The notes below the pieces were generated by a model. That model was not told where the DNA came from, searched no databases, and was given only the letters and a program-made list of their open reading frames with translations. DNA of 64,000 nt from Carallia brachiata (lineage: Eukaryota > Streptophyta > Magnoliopsida > Malpighiales > Rhizophoraceae). A program made the translations under genes and the position numbers. This document shows positions 12,701 to 24,582 of this stretch, one piece after another. Position 1 is the first letter of the stretch, and each line of letters starts with the position of its first letter. The stretch lies in NCBI GenBank assembly GCA_021464245.1, contig JADCRB010000016.1, forward strand, positions 7,416,129-7,480,128, given 5' to 3'.

Positions 12701-13609
12701 TGCTCCATCATAGTTAGATAATCTGATGACAAACGTACTTAATGCCGAATAGGATAAAAAGACAGCCAGTGGGGTAACTGACAAGTCGCTTAAAAACACA
12801 CTTCCTGGTCGTGATCAAATCTGTAATGGCTTAAAGCCATTTGTAAGAGAGAAGGATTTTTCTCAACAATTTTCTTTTTTTTTTTTGGGTTTGCCAACTC
12901 GGGTGGTTTTTCTTTTTCCTTTTTTTTTTTTTTTTGTCGTTACTTGTACGTTTTTTCGGTTGTTGTCGTCATTGCTGCTGTTGTCGAAGGCCTCTTCTTT
13001 TGATGTTGACCATGTCTTACATAATCTAATTTATTACCGTAAATTATTGGGATTACATTTGTTTGAAGTAAAGAACGAGTAAGGAGTCAGTCTGTTTACT
13101 CACAAAAAAAAAAAAAAGAGTCGTCTGTGAGTTCTAGTGGCTAGCTTAAAATATGGACCTTCAAGGATTTATGCAAGAGTCCAATTAGTGTCATATACAA
13201 TACCAAAATCCATTACCATCATCAAATGATCTCTCATTCTTGTCCATATGGGGAAAATTATATCAAATTCAAATTACAATTGAGTATGAACTGTAAAGTT
13301 ATTCCTTTGTAAACTAAATGTCATAAGTTAGAGTCATGGGAAATATTCCACAAAGACTCGGGTTATCTACGTCGAAAACTTTGATCAGACATTTAACAGC
13401 AGATTTTAGAGTGTCGAACCAGCGGAAAATGGTGTTCACTTTGAATATATCGTATAAGAAAAGCATGGATTATTTGAACGGATAACGCCTATAATTAGAG
13501 ATCACAATAACCTCTGGTTAACATGAAAGAATGACAGGACCCATATGACATTTTTTTGACAATATATTCGAGCAGCATATATTCGAGCAGCTCATAGAAC
13601 TCCAATCTA
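9750..13609. other. Intergenic DNA with AT-rich repeats
   Basis: No gene supported. A T-rich stretch at about 11470-11720 ('gttgtgtttagta' ... 'caatcacatcctaaaata') looks like a degenerate MITE. A segment near 10555-10640 has a reversed B-box-like 'gattcgaacatagg' and may be an old SINE remnant. Neither has resolvable boundaries. Confidence 0.4.
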
Positions 13610-13622
13610 AGCAGTAAAGTGA
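13610..13622. repeat. Left target-site duplication of the LINE
   Basis: The 13-bp sequence agcagtaaagtga is repeated exactly at 14648-14660. The neighbouring bases differ on both sides, so the duplication is exactly 13 bp. Confidence 0.8.
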
Positions 13623-14647
13623 TCGATGGCAACAATTATGTTTTAATCACTCTCTCTCTACAATTCCTCCCGCCTGAAAACCTAGTCTTACCAAAAGCAC
13701 CATGCTGGCTGGCGGTGGTGGTCAGCCCCCAAAACCTTTCATTTAGCCTTTTTTTTCTTTTTCCTGCACTTTTCCTTCTCCTCTATGCTGGTTTCATGCC
13801 TTCTGTTCTTGTGAAACTCTATGTTCATCCCCCAAATCTATGTTTTTGGGGCGTTTTTGAGTGTTTTTCTATTAGATCAAACCCTAATAACGTCATCCAA
13901 GGCTTTTCTATCCTCAGATCTAGCGTCTCCGATGTCTTTTCCTCATTTTCACTCTTTCCAACGTCTGCACTTTTATTGGAACCGCTGTCTCTGCCCCAGG
14001 CCCCTTCTCTGGCGGTTGACGGGGGTTTCCAGAGACTAACTTCATAGCCAGCGCTGCAGTACCGGCGTTAGGCATAAAGGCCATAACTTGTGGCGTTGCA
14101 GCATAAATTGAACCAACTGACACCTCTATTAGCCTTGCCGCCCCTGCCAGTACAGCCACCACGCCCACACACACTCGATAATCTAGCTCATTCTGGCTGC
14201 TGCCGACCACGTCAACGTTGCCGCCGTCCACGTTTGCCGTCACCGCCGCTAAAGGAGATAGGAACAGTTGCTTGTGAATTGTACTGGGTGATTTACATGA
14301 TTTGTACTGCTTGCGTCTACTATCGTATTTATAATTTGACTATTTCAAAAATCGATATCAGAGATATCCGAACGATTTCTACTTTAAATCTACCATCGTG
14401 TGGTATTTATTGTTACATTTGCTACTGTATGTAATTTTTTCTAACTGAATTAAATTCAGTTGGTGGTCTTAGACTTCACACCCATTGTGTTAATGGTCAA
14501 TTGGATCATCTGTCTAGTAGGCCGTCTGTGCCGTTTTCTCATCCTACTTTATGCAGGCTCTCCTGATGTTTTTACATCGATTTCATGCATGAATTTTTTG
14601 AATATCAATGAATCACTTCCGATTTCGGTCAAAAAAACAATTTTCTG
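13623..14647 (+). mobile_element. Internally deleted non-LTR retroelement (LINE, L1-like)
   Basis: A 1025-bp insertion bounded by perfect 13-bp direct repeats. Its left part is GC-richer than its surroundings and holds long overlapping frames with Pro/Ser/Leu-rich translations. Its right part ends in 'tttcggtcaaaaaaac', resembling the 3' tail of plant L1 LINEs. No endonuclease or reverse transcriptase domain is present, so the middle of the element is missing. The alternative is a retroposed host transcript; the long duplication fits either origin. Frames inside it, including a 107-codon minus-strand frame at 13920-14243, match no family I recognise and are not called as genes. Confidence 0.65.
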
Positions 14648-14660
14648 AGCAGTAAAGTGA
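14648..14660. repeat. Right target-site duplication of the LINE
   Basis: Exact copy of 13610-13622. Confidence 0.8.
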
Positions 14661-16394
14661 AGAAATTTATTGCATACGTCGCTACATTTCATCAGCCCCG
14701 TGGAGAGAGATTGGCGTAACTAACGGTTTTATGTTCATTTTTTGCGTGCCCCAACGCAACAAATGTTAACCTTGCAAACGATAACTACTGACAAAAGTTT
14801 AAAAGAAAATGGGACCCAAAAAAAAGAAGCGAAAAAGAAACAGACATACGGAGAAACGTAAGGGCATTCGTGCGTGCAGATATTTTGCCTGCATAAATAC
14901 AAAGAAATCTCAGGCATCAAGTCAGTATGATATGGTAACAGATGCAAAATGAGCAAAACTATAATGAAACACAGGTTACAGAACAGTGGTCTTGACCCAT
15001 CCAATAGACCTAACCTAAAAATTGATTTAATCTTATACAAACTTTATAAGCTAAACAAGTTACTTTTAAGAGATTGAACAGAACACGGCAAGCAGCATAT
15101 ACCACCAATAGCACTGGTAACATATGTAACGAAGTCACAGCCAAGCACCAACAAAATAAATTATGCAGTAATCAGAAATGTACTATCTTTACTCTGTTTT
15201 TAAAGAACCAACCTATCAATTCTCCCAATAGTATCCTCAAGTATACAAGTTAAGGGCAAAATCTGCATGTAGGATTCAGAAAAACCAACATGTATGTCAG
15301 AAAATGTAAGGAAAAGTCAATAGCAACAAAAGCCAATTCCAAGGAAGCTACACAAGACTCGGCCTAAACTTCATCGAGCTCGACATCAGCCAATGACATG
15401 CAAATGAGAAATTTCAATAATTTTATACAGGAAACAACAAAAAAAGGTTAAAACCAGAATTCCCTTCATAGATGAATAAAGAATCTAGCAAACACAGCAT
15501 TGACAAGGCCAAGGAGGATACAACCATACACTTCCATATATAGGTAACTATGTCAATGAACAAACACGAAAACAGCACTTCATGCTATAAATCATCATCA
15601 GAACCAGCCCAATAACTATAACACCATTGAGAATTTAAGAAAACGAAGTCCCAGGAACAAATCGCAAGCTGTCAGCATAGGGCGTTAACCTTGAACACAG
15701 TAAGAAATAAGCAACTAGAAACAAATAGGATTAGGAAAGATTATAAAGAATTCAAGTACTTCACCTGAATTGATGTTCAAAATGTGGATCTGCACAGGAT
15801 CTGCTCAAGCAAGTCATCTAGTTGACAATAATCTCATCTACCAATTTACCAGAAAGGAAATTTAGTATCAACCTCATAAAAAATTAAAAACCAGATCTTT
15901 AGGAGCAGTTTTGGCCTAAGAAAAAGGATACTTGGTTAGTCTTTCAGACTCGATTTTCATGTTATGGTAATAAGACTAGGACTCATATTTCGCTACTGAA
16001 GCTAATAGACAGCCTCTGATTGATATAAAGCAAGATTTGAACACAGAAAAAGCACGCAACAGCTAGGCAATGAGACGTCTTCACATCAATCAGCCACCCA
16101 TTGCACTTTTAATATCATCTACGAAAACAAAATGATATTTCACAAACTAGAAAAACAACTATTACCAGAAAATATAGGAGCAAGGTCTGCCTAAACTTGA
16201 ACACAAGAGAATCTCACGAAATCCTCATTTATCCATTTCAGCTGCCAGCAGTAAACACAGATTACATTAAAAAGTTACCAAAAAAATAAAAACTCCCCTT
16301 AAAAAAGAAAATTTCTGGCAAATATAGGACATAAGAAAATGTTTAAAGATCACAATGATAAAGCATGAGCTAAATGTTAGACAAAGCAATAAAT
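14661..16394. other. Downstream region of the SRRM1-like gene
   Basis: Non-coding on both strands. It contains no recognisable repeat. The part nearest 16394 should be the 3' UTR of the minus-strand splicing-factor gene, and its length may reflect a 3'-UTR intron. I cannot place the polyadenylation site. Confidence 0.4.
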
Positions 16395-19300
16395 TTAATG
16401 ACTAATGCCCTTCTTTGCTTTCAGTGACTCCAAAGCCTTCTTCCTAAGCTCAATCTCAAGTTTTTTCTGCTCAGACTCTGCATCGTCATCATCACTTGGA
16501 TGAGACACCCTTCTCCCTCCATGTTCACTGCCGGAAGAACTAGAAGCATCACGATGCTTCAATTTCATCTTCTCTGCACGCCGTTCTTCCCTTCTGCGAC
16601 GCCGCTCCTCACGACGTCGACGCTTCTCCTCCTTACGTCGTCTCTTCTCTTCCTTCCTCCTCTTCTTAGCCTCTTTCCTGTCCTCAACTTCAGATTCATA
16701 GCTGTCATCATCAGCTGATGCTAGTTCTCGCCGATGAGCTCTTTTACGTTTACGCTTTTCCTTCTCAGTTCTGGATTTATCAGTCGACTCAGAATCAGAA
16801 TCAAATTTACCACCACCATTACTATGATCGACTTTGTCAACCAAAATGGTAGTACTTTCTGATTTATGGCGTCTATCAATGTCCTTAGCACTATTCAGGT
16901 GCAAATGGGTAACATCTGACTTATGACCCTCTTCTTTGTATATCAGGGATTTCTGTCCATCAGAGTTTTCAGGATGAACCCCCCTCACAGAAGACTTCTC
17001 ACTGTCAGAGATGTAACAGAGAATCACATATATCAGTTAGCACATAAACACATACAACTGATCAAATTAGTAAATAAGAGATGGCGAGCCTACTAATATA
17101 TACCTCTTCATTTCTTGATTTATCTTCCTTGGCTCCATCCTATCAGTATTGCTCCGAGACTCAGTAGCCCGTTGAGGTCCTAATTTTTTAGAAGCCTCCT
17201 CATCCTTTTCATGAACCTTCACAGGAGAGACTTTCCGCTTAGTGCCAGTGGATGAATATAGAGCTTGCTTCTGTGGAGACCTAGCTTCCTTACCATCATC
17301 CCTACAACTCAGGTCCCATTTGGTAAAGTTAAAAGAACTATTCAAGACATCCAACGAGCCAACAAGAATTAAAAAAATTTCTAGAATCCTCAGAAGGTGT
17401 TAAATTATGAGTCTAACCGAGCTCCATCAGTTACTTCATGACGAGATTTCTGCTCTCTTGGCTTCCAGGGAGGACTTGGGCTGTCATCACCTATGGTTCT
17501 CCTTCCCCTCCGCTGAACTGGGCTTTCATATGGGCCATGCAGCCTCCTACAGTATTCAAAATTGTGCAAACAAAGCAACTACATATGTGTAACATGTATT
17601 TGTATCCAAGGTCCAAACAAGTGATCAAAAGACCTCAAACTTGAGAAATGCAGTAGTAAAGTACCTTCTTTCTTCACTACGACTCCTATCTCCAGGACTT
17701 GGAGGAGACTCTGAATGAATGGGAGACCTATACGGTGAAGGTGAAAAGGCTGGCACCTTCTTGTTAAACTCTTTCCTATCCGTTGAGACCCTCACTGGTG
17801 ACCTCAAATTACTAGGTCTCTGCTGCAAAGCAGACGTTTTATCCTGGGCCCTGTACCGCAATTTTTCAATACTGTCAATGAAGTGCTGCATTCTTAAGGC
17901 AGAGAAATTGAGCTAAGAGGATGTAGCCGTCAAGTTTTTCACATACCTGGCCCTTACCCTAGGAGATTGCAGAGGCGATCTCCTTTCTTCTTTGTGAGAC
18001 GTTCTTACCGGTGAAACAGACCTTTTTTGGACTGGAGATCGAGAACTTGATCCATAAGGTGAAGAAGACCTATTAAGAGGAGATGGTGATCTCCTGCGGG
18101 CAGGAATTGGGGACCTACGCCGAACAGGAGAAGAAGAAGTAGATCTGTATGGAGAAACAGACCGACGACCAGATGGAGCTGGTGATCTTCTGCGGACAGG
18201 AAGAGGGGACCTATGATGGACAGGAGATGGAGAACTTTGTGAAGGAGACCTTCGACGAGAAGAAGGTGGTGATCTCTGACGAGTAGTAATGGGTGATCTG
18301 TGTCGAACAGGAGACTGAGACCTTGAACGAGGAGTGGATGGGGATCTTCGATACCTGCGAGGTGAGACAGAGGGTAACCTGCGCCTAAAATGATGAGGAG
18401 ATCTACGTCGGACTGGTGGTGATCTACGCCGGACAGGCGATGGTGATCTATGACGTCGAACAGGTGAACGAGACCTGAAACGTCGGCCAGGTGAGGGTGA
18501 TCTACGCAGTCTTGACAGTGAAGGTGACCTACGGCGTCGAATGGGTGACCGTGATCTACGGCGAATAGGCGACGGTGATCTACGCCGAAATTGAGAATGC
18601 ATTCCACGGCGTACTGGAGAAGGAGATCCATGGTGTGACAGTGATCTGGATCTTCTCCTGGAATAAGATGATCTCCTCCTTGGAGGAGAAGGGGATACTT
18701 GAGGAGAATGTCTATGATGAGGCGCAATAGTCTGTTTTCTTGGTGAACGATGTCCTTCAGGTGATCTGGAAACACTCCTCGATCTAGAAACACTCCTTGA
18801 ACTCTGCCTATCACTTCAAATTTGCAATACTCAGGTCAGAAGCTACCCAAAAATGATTAAAGAGAGACAAAAAAACAACAAATTCATGCAACCATTCAAG
18901 TCAGTATTAAAGCACAGGTTTTTTTTTTGGTTATATGAATGCAAAGAAATGCAACACAAAGGAATTTAATGCTTGCCATTATACAGTTACTATTTGCATG
19001 TAAAAGACATACCCAGAGTAACTCCTAGAATTTGACCGTGACCTCCTGCTCTGAGAAGGCGAGTGCCTGCACAACAAATAGTACGTAACAAAATCAACTA
19101 TGATGATAGTTGCAAGTTTTTTAATTGCAATTTTCAAACGAAATCAACTATAATGACAGCAAGAATATTAATCCATGGGGTGGGGGGAAACGATTAGATA
19201 GATGAGGAGAATCCAGAAATCCCGTACGAGTTATAATAAGTCCATCATGATTCCATGGTCTGAAATAGGCATTTACATTCATTCCGGAAAAGGAAAAAAA

Positions 19301-21440
19301 AATAGCATAGCATACTTTGCAGTATTGACAAAATTAAAAATGTATGTTAACCATAGTTGGTTTTTATATAATATAAAACTATCAGTTATTAATATAGAAA
19401 TAAAAAACACACACACACACACACAAATTGATCCACCGGTGACGCAACCTCATGTCCAGGGCAATTAAAAGATGATGAAGAGCTGTATGAGAAAGCCCAA
19501 TGCAAAAGATTTGGGTTTAGTCTGCCTTGTAAATACTTAATAAAACCGCAAACAAGGAAGTTCTCAATTTCGACAAATTTTACCTACTTTAAATTTCACA
19601 CTGCTAGGATGGGTGCTACTGCATACCTTAGTTCCAGTAATGATGCTCCTAATGCTGTTTTCATGTAATTGATCAGTGGTCCCACAATGATAAAGTTTTA
19701 GTTCATAATCAGTGAAACTGTTGTACCTTAGGAAACATGTCTGCAATCTGACAAGCACACTGCATGAAAGACGCATATTTCGAAGACGCAAACTACACAA
19801 GGCAAACTACAAGCTAAACCATTTAGTTAAATTATCACTGGCGACATATACATTTCAGCTGACGTTCATCTAAGAAGAGTCAGTTTTGCTGTGCTCCAAA
19901 ATGTCAGTTCCTTTGCAGAGATCAGACATAGAGCTCCATATATATGGTTACTTTGGTGTGATAATAATAATAATAAGGATAGGACTGAGAGTATGAAAAT
20001 AGATGCTGCCATAATAAACTGCAATATAAATGCTTAACCTGCTCCTTCCTCTCACACGGTTCTTGTCAGCTTCTTCCCCATCTGCAGGATATACAGTTGA
20101 ATCCTTCGGTATTACATGTTTTGGAGTTGGCTCCACCGCAGCACTTTTGGCCTCACCGTCCTACAGTAGTTTGAGGGAAAGGACATGAGCCCAAATAATT
20201 GCTAGCTGATTGCCATGAAAACACAAACTAAAGTTAAAACCAAAATACATAATTATAGGGAACTTAAATGCGGCATGAATAAGTTAGTATTACCATCTTC
20301 TTTGATCTCTCTTGCTCGAGCTCTCTGCTCTCCTTGTCTTTCTTCTTCTGAATTTCAAGTGTTATTCTATCCACCTCAGCCTGCAGTGGTCAAAATATTC
20401 CTGCTAAGAAAGAGAATTTCCAAAATAACAGCCGAATGGAAATTTGAATCATTTTCGAACCTGTTTCTTCAGAGTTTCTTCAGCTTTGGCATCCAAGAAT
20501 TGTTGAGGAACGCCACTGTCATTCTTCTGCGCACTGAGAAGAAGTGACCAAAGTTCTTTCATAAATTTTCCAGTGTTTTTCTCCATGAATCCTGTAAGTG
20601 ATATCTGAATCTCCTTCCCATTCACTTCCTGCGTCGAAGAACATCAAACAAATAGCATATGAGATCATAAAACACACTGACATTCAAAATAAGATTCATA
20701 AACAATAGAGAAGTTCAAGAAAAGATCATTAAAACTAAAGAATCAATCCTCAGCTCAGTTTTCTATTATGGCATTCTCACCAAAAGTTCAATTTCAGAAG
20801 CCAGCACATATATAACCAACGACAAATACCTAAAAAAAAAAAGAAAGAGAAATGGGCCCACAGTGTTTTACCTTTCCATCAAGGAGACCATAAATAAAGT
20901 TAATAAGAACTTCATCCTCGAATCCCAGAAGCTCCGTGACCCGATTAGCAATCCAAGGTCTAATAACATCCATCTGCACTTTCCTCATATCAACCTAATT
21001 ACACAGGCACACACACACATTTCATCAAAACTCTCACAACAACAAAAGAGAAAATTCAACACTACAGTAGCAACAGCAACAACAACAACAACAACAACAA
21101 TTCAATAAATCCAAACAGTCATCAGCTTTTAACACTACTTAGTTCTGATATAATAACCAAAAAGAACGAAACGATAAGTTTACGAAGACGAACAAGATTC
21201 TCCAACTCCGGGGCGAACTTCTGCGATTTCATCAGTTTCGCCTGTTTGTTCGAGAATCGCGTATCCTGATCCGCGGAGGTACCCTACAAAAAACCACCAG
21301 AAAAATTAAACCTAAAAATTTGAAAAAAAAAAATTACACAGATGTAATAATCGATCCGGAAGTAGCGAGATTTTGAATTGGATCTAAAGATTAGAAGGAA
21401 ATCGGATCGAGAGAATTACCCGGAAAAACCCGCCGGACAT
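16395..21440 (-). CDS. SRRM1-like splicing coactivator (PWI domain plus RS domain), 12 exons
   Basis: Nuclear pre-mRNA splicing coactivator of the SRm160/SRRM1 family. Coding exons in transcript order: 21420-21440, 21194-21283, 20872-20994, 20461-20628, 20294-20380, 20039-20160, 19013-19066, 17958-18813, 17665-17885, 17418-17546, 17104-17301, 16395-17001. Together they give 2676 nt and 891 aa with a continuous frame. All introns are GT/AG; the exon 2 donor is a weak GTTCGT. The N terminus holds a PWI nucleic-acid-binding domain (about 30-105, signature Pro-Trp-Ile at 50-52) spread over exons 2-4. Residues about 130-200 are Lys/Glu-rich. Exons 7-9 encode a long RS domain of RRRSPSP repeats. 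The last exon is a Lys/Arg/Glu-rich coiled-coil-like tail. The exon 8/9 junction is ambiguous (see findings). The ATG lies 7 codons before the first intron and starts MSGGFFR. Confidence 0.88.
19409..19427. repeat. CA microsatellite in an intron
   Basis: Run of (CA)n within the long intron (19067-20038) of the SRRM1-like gene. Confidence 0.8.
21064..21102. repeat. CAA microsatellite in an intron
   Basis: Imperfect (CAA)n run in the intron between the second and third coding exons of the SRRM1-like gene. Confidence 0.8.
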
Positions 21441-22762
21441 TTTCTAGGGTTTTGGCTTCGGCTCGGGAAATTCTGCAGGATCTGTTGCGATTTTGGGGCG
21501 GAGACGGCGTCCGGGATCGATAGCGTTTTATATTTATTCGGGAATGGAATCAAATGAAAATCGTGGGTGCCCTGCCACGTGCGTTGGGTGGTCCGGTCCG
21601 ATTGCATCAATATCCGGTTTTATTAAGTGATTGGGGTTTTTTTTTTTTTGTTTTTTTAACTTTGGTAAATATAAAAAAAAAAGTCTCATTTTGTGTATTT
21701 TAATAAATTTAATATAATTTTTAAAAAATAATAAATTTGATATAATTTAATTATGTTTTAATAATTCTAACACGTTGTAAAATTTTGTTAATTAAAATCG
21801 TTATAACTGCTGAAGTGGTGTGATAGCAAAAAAAAATACTAATGTATATATAAATCGAATAATTAATGATATGCCACACACAACCAATGGACTTATTAAG
21901 CTCACAAATTCAAATCTAAATATTTTATAACTAAATTTCATTAATTAAACAATTAACACATAAATTTTTTCTTTAAATAATTAAAAAACTATTTACCTTT
22001 TAACTTACAAAACCCATTTTCCATTTAAAACAGACAAAAACCCTAGAATTGATAATAGGACGCTCACAGAGTTAACAATTAGAATTGATAATCTCGACCA
22101 CTTTGTGTCCTGTTTAAGTGACAAAGTTATTTGTGGAGTAATTAGTTAATGATAATTTGAATGTCTACGTATGTATAATAGAACTAACTAAATGTATGCT
22201 ACTCTTGGTATCTTTGGGTTAGTAACCTTGCTGAGTACTTATAGTGTGTTTGGATTGTGAAATTATGATGAAAAAAGAAAGTGATAAAAAAATAATTTAT
22301 AAAAAATTGTCAAAAAATAATAAAAAATAAAAATTTATATTTATATTATACGAAAAAATGATGAAAAAAAATATTTGATGAAATTAAAAAATATTTTTAC
22401 AAATAATTGAATAATAAATTAAAATTATAAAAATATTTTGAAAATAGAAAAAATATTGAAATTATTTTAATTATTATGCTTTTTTTTTTATATTCTTAAA
22501 CACATTATTAGAGTATATTCCTCTTTAAGTGTGGTGTACAATTTTTTTTAATAAAATTACGAGCCACCTCTACCTTCCTATTTTATTTAAGAAAAAAAAT
22601 TGATAATCCAAATTGCATTTAAGTTGGATTTATGCAACTTGGAGAAGAAATGAGAAGACTGGATTTAAGTTGATAAAACCCCTCTAAGTAGAAATAGAGC
22701 AAATGAAGCAGCAGATGAAATAAATATAAAAAAAAAAAAAGGAAGTACTGCAGAGAACGGAA
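21441..22762. other. Upstream region of the SRRM1-like gene, AT-rich, with a possible MITE
   Basis: The first ~150 bp (to about 21600) are GC-richer and should hold the promoter and 5' UTR of the minus-strand splicing gene. The rest is very AT-rich. A segment at about 22235-22520 begins 'gtgtgtttggattg' and ends 'ttcttaaacacattatta', resembling a MITE with poor inverted repeats. No gene seen. Confidence 0.4.
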
Positions 22763-22897
22763 ATGGAGGACGACAACGACAGAATTCCAGAGGCAGACAG
22801 GCACCAGATCGCCCACATCCGAGAGCTCGAGTTCGAGGAACTACAAGTCAAAGACGTCGACCACGAATCGTCGGACGATGGCCGCGATGCCGAGTAA
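22763..22897 (+). CDS. Orphan first exon or truncated acidic small ORF (44 aa)
   Basis: A GC-rich island in AT-rich DNA encodes 44 residues rich in Asp, Glu and Arg (starts MEDDNDRIPEADR, ends DDGRDAE). It is preceded by an A-rich leader, and its composition is typical of real plant coding sequence. The stop lies inside 'gccgagtaataata', so a GT donor within 'ga|gtaata' could make this the first coding exon of a spliced gene. No second exon is recognisable before the lectin-kinase array starts at about 23.3 kb. I do not recognise the family. It may be the 5' remnant of a gene cut off where the duplicated array begins. Confidence 0.4.
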   Translation: MEDDNDRIPEADRHQIAHIRELEFEELQVKDVDHESSDDGRDAE

Positions 22898-23299
22898 TAA
22901 TATTCGCTCTCGCTCTTTCGCCACTTTTTTTTCCATTTTCATTTGCGGTTTCAGTATATAGGAATATAAAAAAATTATCATAAAAAATTATATTATAATA
23001 ATTAATATATTTTATAATACTGTAATAAAATGTTATAAATTAAAAAATAATAATATTTTTTTGTTATATTTTTTATCATTATATTTATACAAAAATATGT
23101 TACTTATTACGATAATATAATATGATCACCGTATAATAATTTTTTATATGTTCGTAAACATTGTCTCTTTTATTTAACTGGTTTAGTTGCAATATCAATC
23201 ATTATTCTCTCTCTCTAGACGCCAAGAACTGCATTTATGCTGAATTTTTGGATTAGTATTTTTGAATCATAGCTTTTACAAATCTGCAGGAAAAATGTT
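22898..23299. other. AT-rich spacer with hairpin-like element
   Basis: Almost pure A/T at 22970-23160 with partial inverted symmetry ('aaaaaattatcataaaaaatta' against 'taataattttttatatgttc'), suggestive of a MITE. Not resolved. Confidence 0.35.
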
Positions 23300-23329
23300 A
23301 TTTAAAGAAATTTCTATTGGCTGATTTGC

Positions 23330-23510
23330 AGCTCTCTTAGGCATTTAGGAAGACCTGCATACCACCCCTTCTATTTTTAATGGCAGCTTGTACATCTTGG
23401 CCCCAAAATCTCCTTTCGAGTCCTAACAGAGGATTCGAATTTGTAACCTTATTTAAATTATTTTGTTAGAATTAAGTGTTTACCCTCATACTAAAAATTT
23501 TAGTTGTTGG
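23330..23510 (-). mobile_element. SINE-like segment in LecRK 3' flank (copy 1)
   Basis: Read on the minus strand, this has a tRNA-type B-box region (GGTTCGAATCC-like, decayed here) and a body present at the same position downstream of LecRK-2, -3 and -5. It is therefore older than the array duplication. Confidence 0.45.
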
Positions 23511-23513
23511 TAC

Positions 23514-23995
23514 CAATGTTGTTAAAACCAGCTCGGACTGGCCGGTCCGACCGATTCAACCGGTGACCGACCAAAAGTCCGGGCCGGTTCATAGTTACTA
23601 TTGCCCCTTAACTCGGACCGGTCAAAATCGGTCTGAACCGGTCAAAATCGATGAAAATCGGTGAAAAACGGGACCGGTTCAACCGGTATAAAAGTTTTAT
23701 AAATTATAATTTGATCTCAATGTTTATTTAAATTATAATTTGAGTTTAAAATTTAATTAAAATTTTTAATTTAGTCCTAACTTTATTAAAACTTTCAATT
23801 TAATCCTAAATTTATCAAAACTTTCAATTTAATCCTTAAAAATAAAAAAATTAATATTTAATAATTATGTATAAGTATTATTTTTTTAAATTATTTTTAT
23901 AAATATATATATTAATAAATACCGGTTCGACCGGTTGAACTTAATCTACTAATGTTTCCGATTCGATGACCGATCTGATTCTGATAACTTTGGTC
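23514..23995. mobile_element. 482-bp CCGGTT-rich non-autonomous insertion with 5-bp target-site duplication
   Basis: Flanked by 'ggtac' (23509-23513 and 23996-24000). The other units read 'ttgttggtataagtgga' straight through here, so the empty site is visible. Both ends are packed with CCGGTT/AACCGG and CGGTCCGACCG palindromes around an AT-rich core. No coding capacity. Confidence 0.6.
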
Positions 23996-24000
23996 GGTAC

Positions 24001-24582
24001 AAGTGAAACATTATTTTCTGAAATTTCTCGCAAGTGCATCTATAAGTGCCATATTGGCTGTCAGTCTTGTCAAAGTCCAAAAGGAAATACTGGTCTATTT
24101 AGCCAACACTAAAAAAAAGGAAGAACCCGAAAAAAAACAAAACACTAACCTACCTTAAAAGTTGCAGAGGCCTATCTATATTGTGTCACTTGTTTGTAGC
24201 TCTAGAGCGAACCTCCAGGCTCGATAACGGAGAAATTCGCAATGCTAGATTTGGACATTTTAAACTAAACATTGCTTGATCCTTACTAATTGAATTACAT
24301 ATCTCAGAAAGTACAACTGGGAATGGAAACAGTTCTGTGCTAACCTAGCCATAGATGGAGAAAAATACTTTTATCCAATATTCATGTTGCGGAAAATTAC
24401 GGTTCTAATGGCTGATCCAATACTAATTGACATGAAATGTTATCATTTACGAAGTGTATAGCCAGTTGCAATTATCTGCACACTGTATTTCTCCAGATGC
24501 TGATCTGTCTTCTGGTCTACTGTCAACCTTATGCCTCAGATATACAATGAATTTGCTTTAAGCTCTGTTGCGTTTTGCCAAT
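24001..24582. other. 3' flank of LecRK-1
   Basis: Non-coding and conserved downstream of all LecRK copies ('aaaggaaatactggtctatt', 'ctgatctgtcttctg'). Presumably the 3' UTR plus flank. Confidence 0.5.

Noticed and set aside
13920..14243. 107-codon minus-strand frame, Ala/Val-rich
   Set aside because: Lies within the 1-kb retroelement with 13-bp duplications, matches no family I recognise and overlaps longer plus-strand frames. GC-rich sequence keeps both strands open.
18005..18814. 269-codon minus-strand open frame overlapping the RS exon
   Set aside because: Out-of-frame shadow of the arginine/serine repeat coding exon; repetitive codons keep the alternative frame open. The RS frame fits the family and the splice phases.
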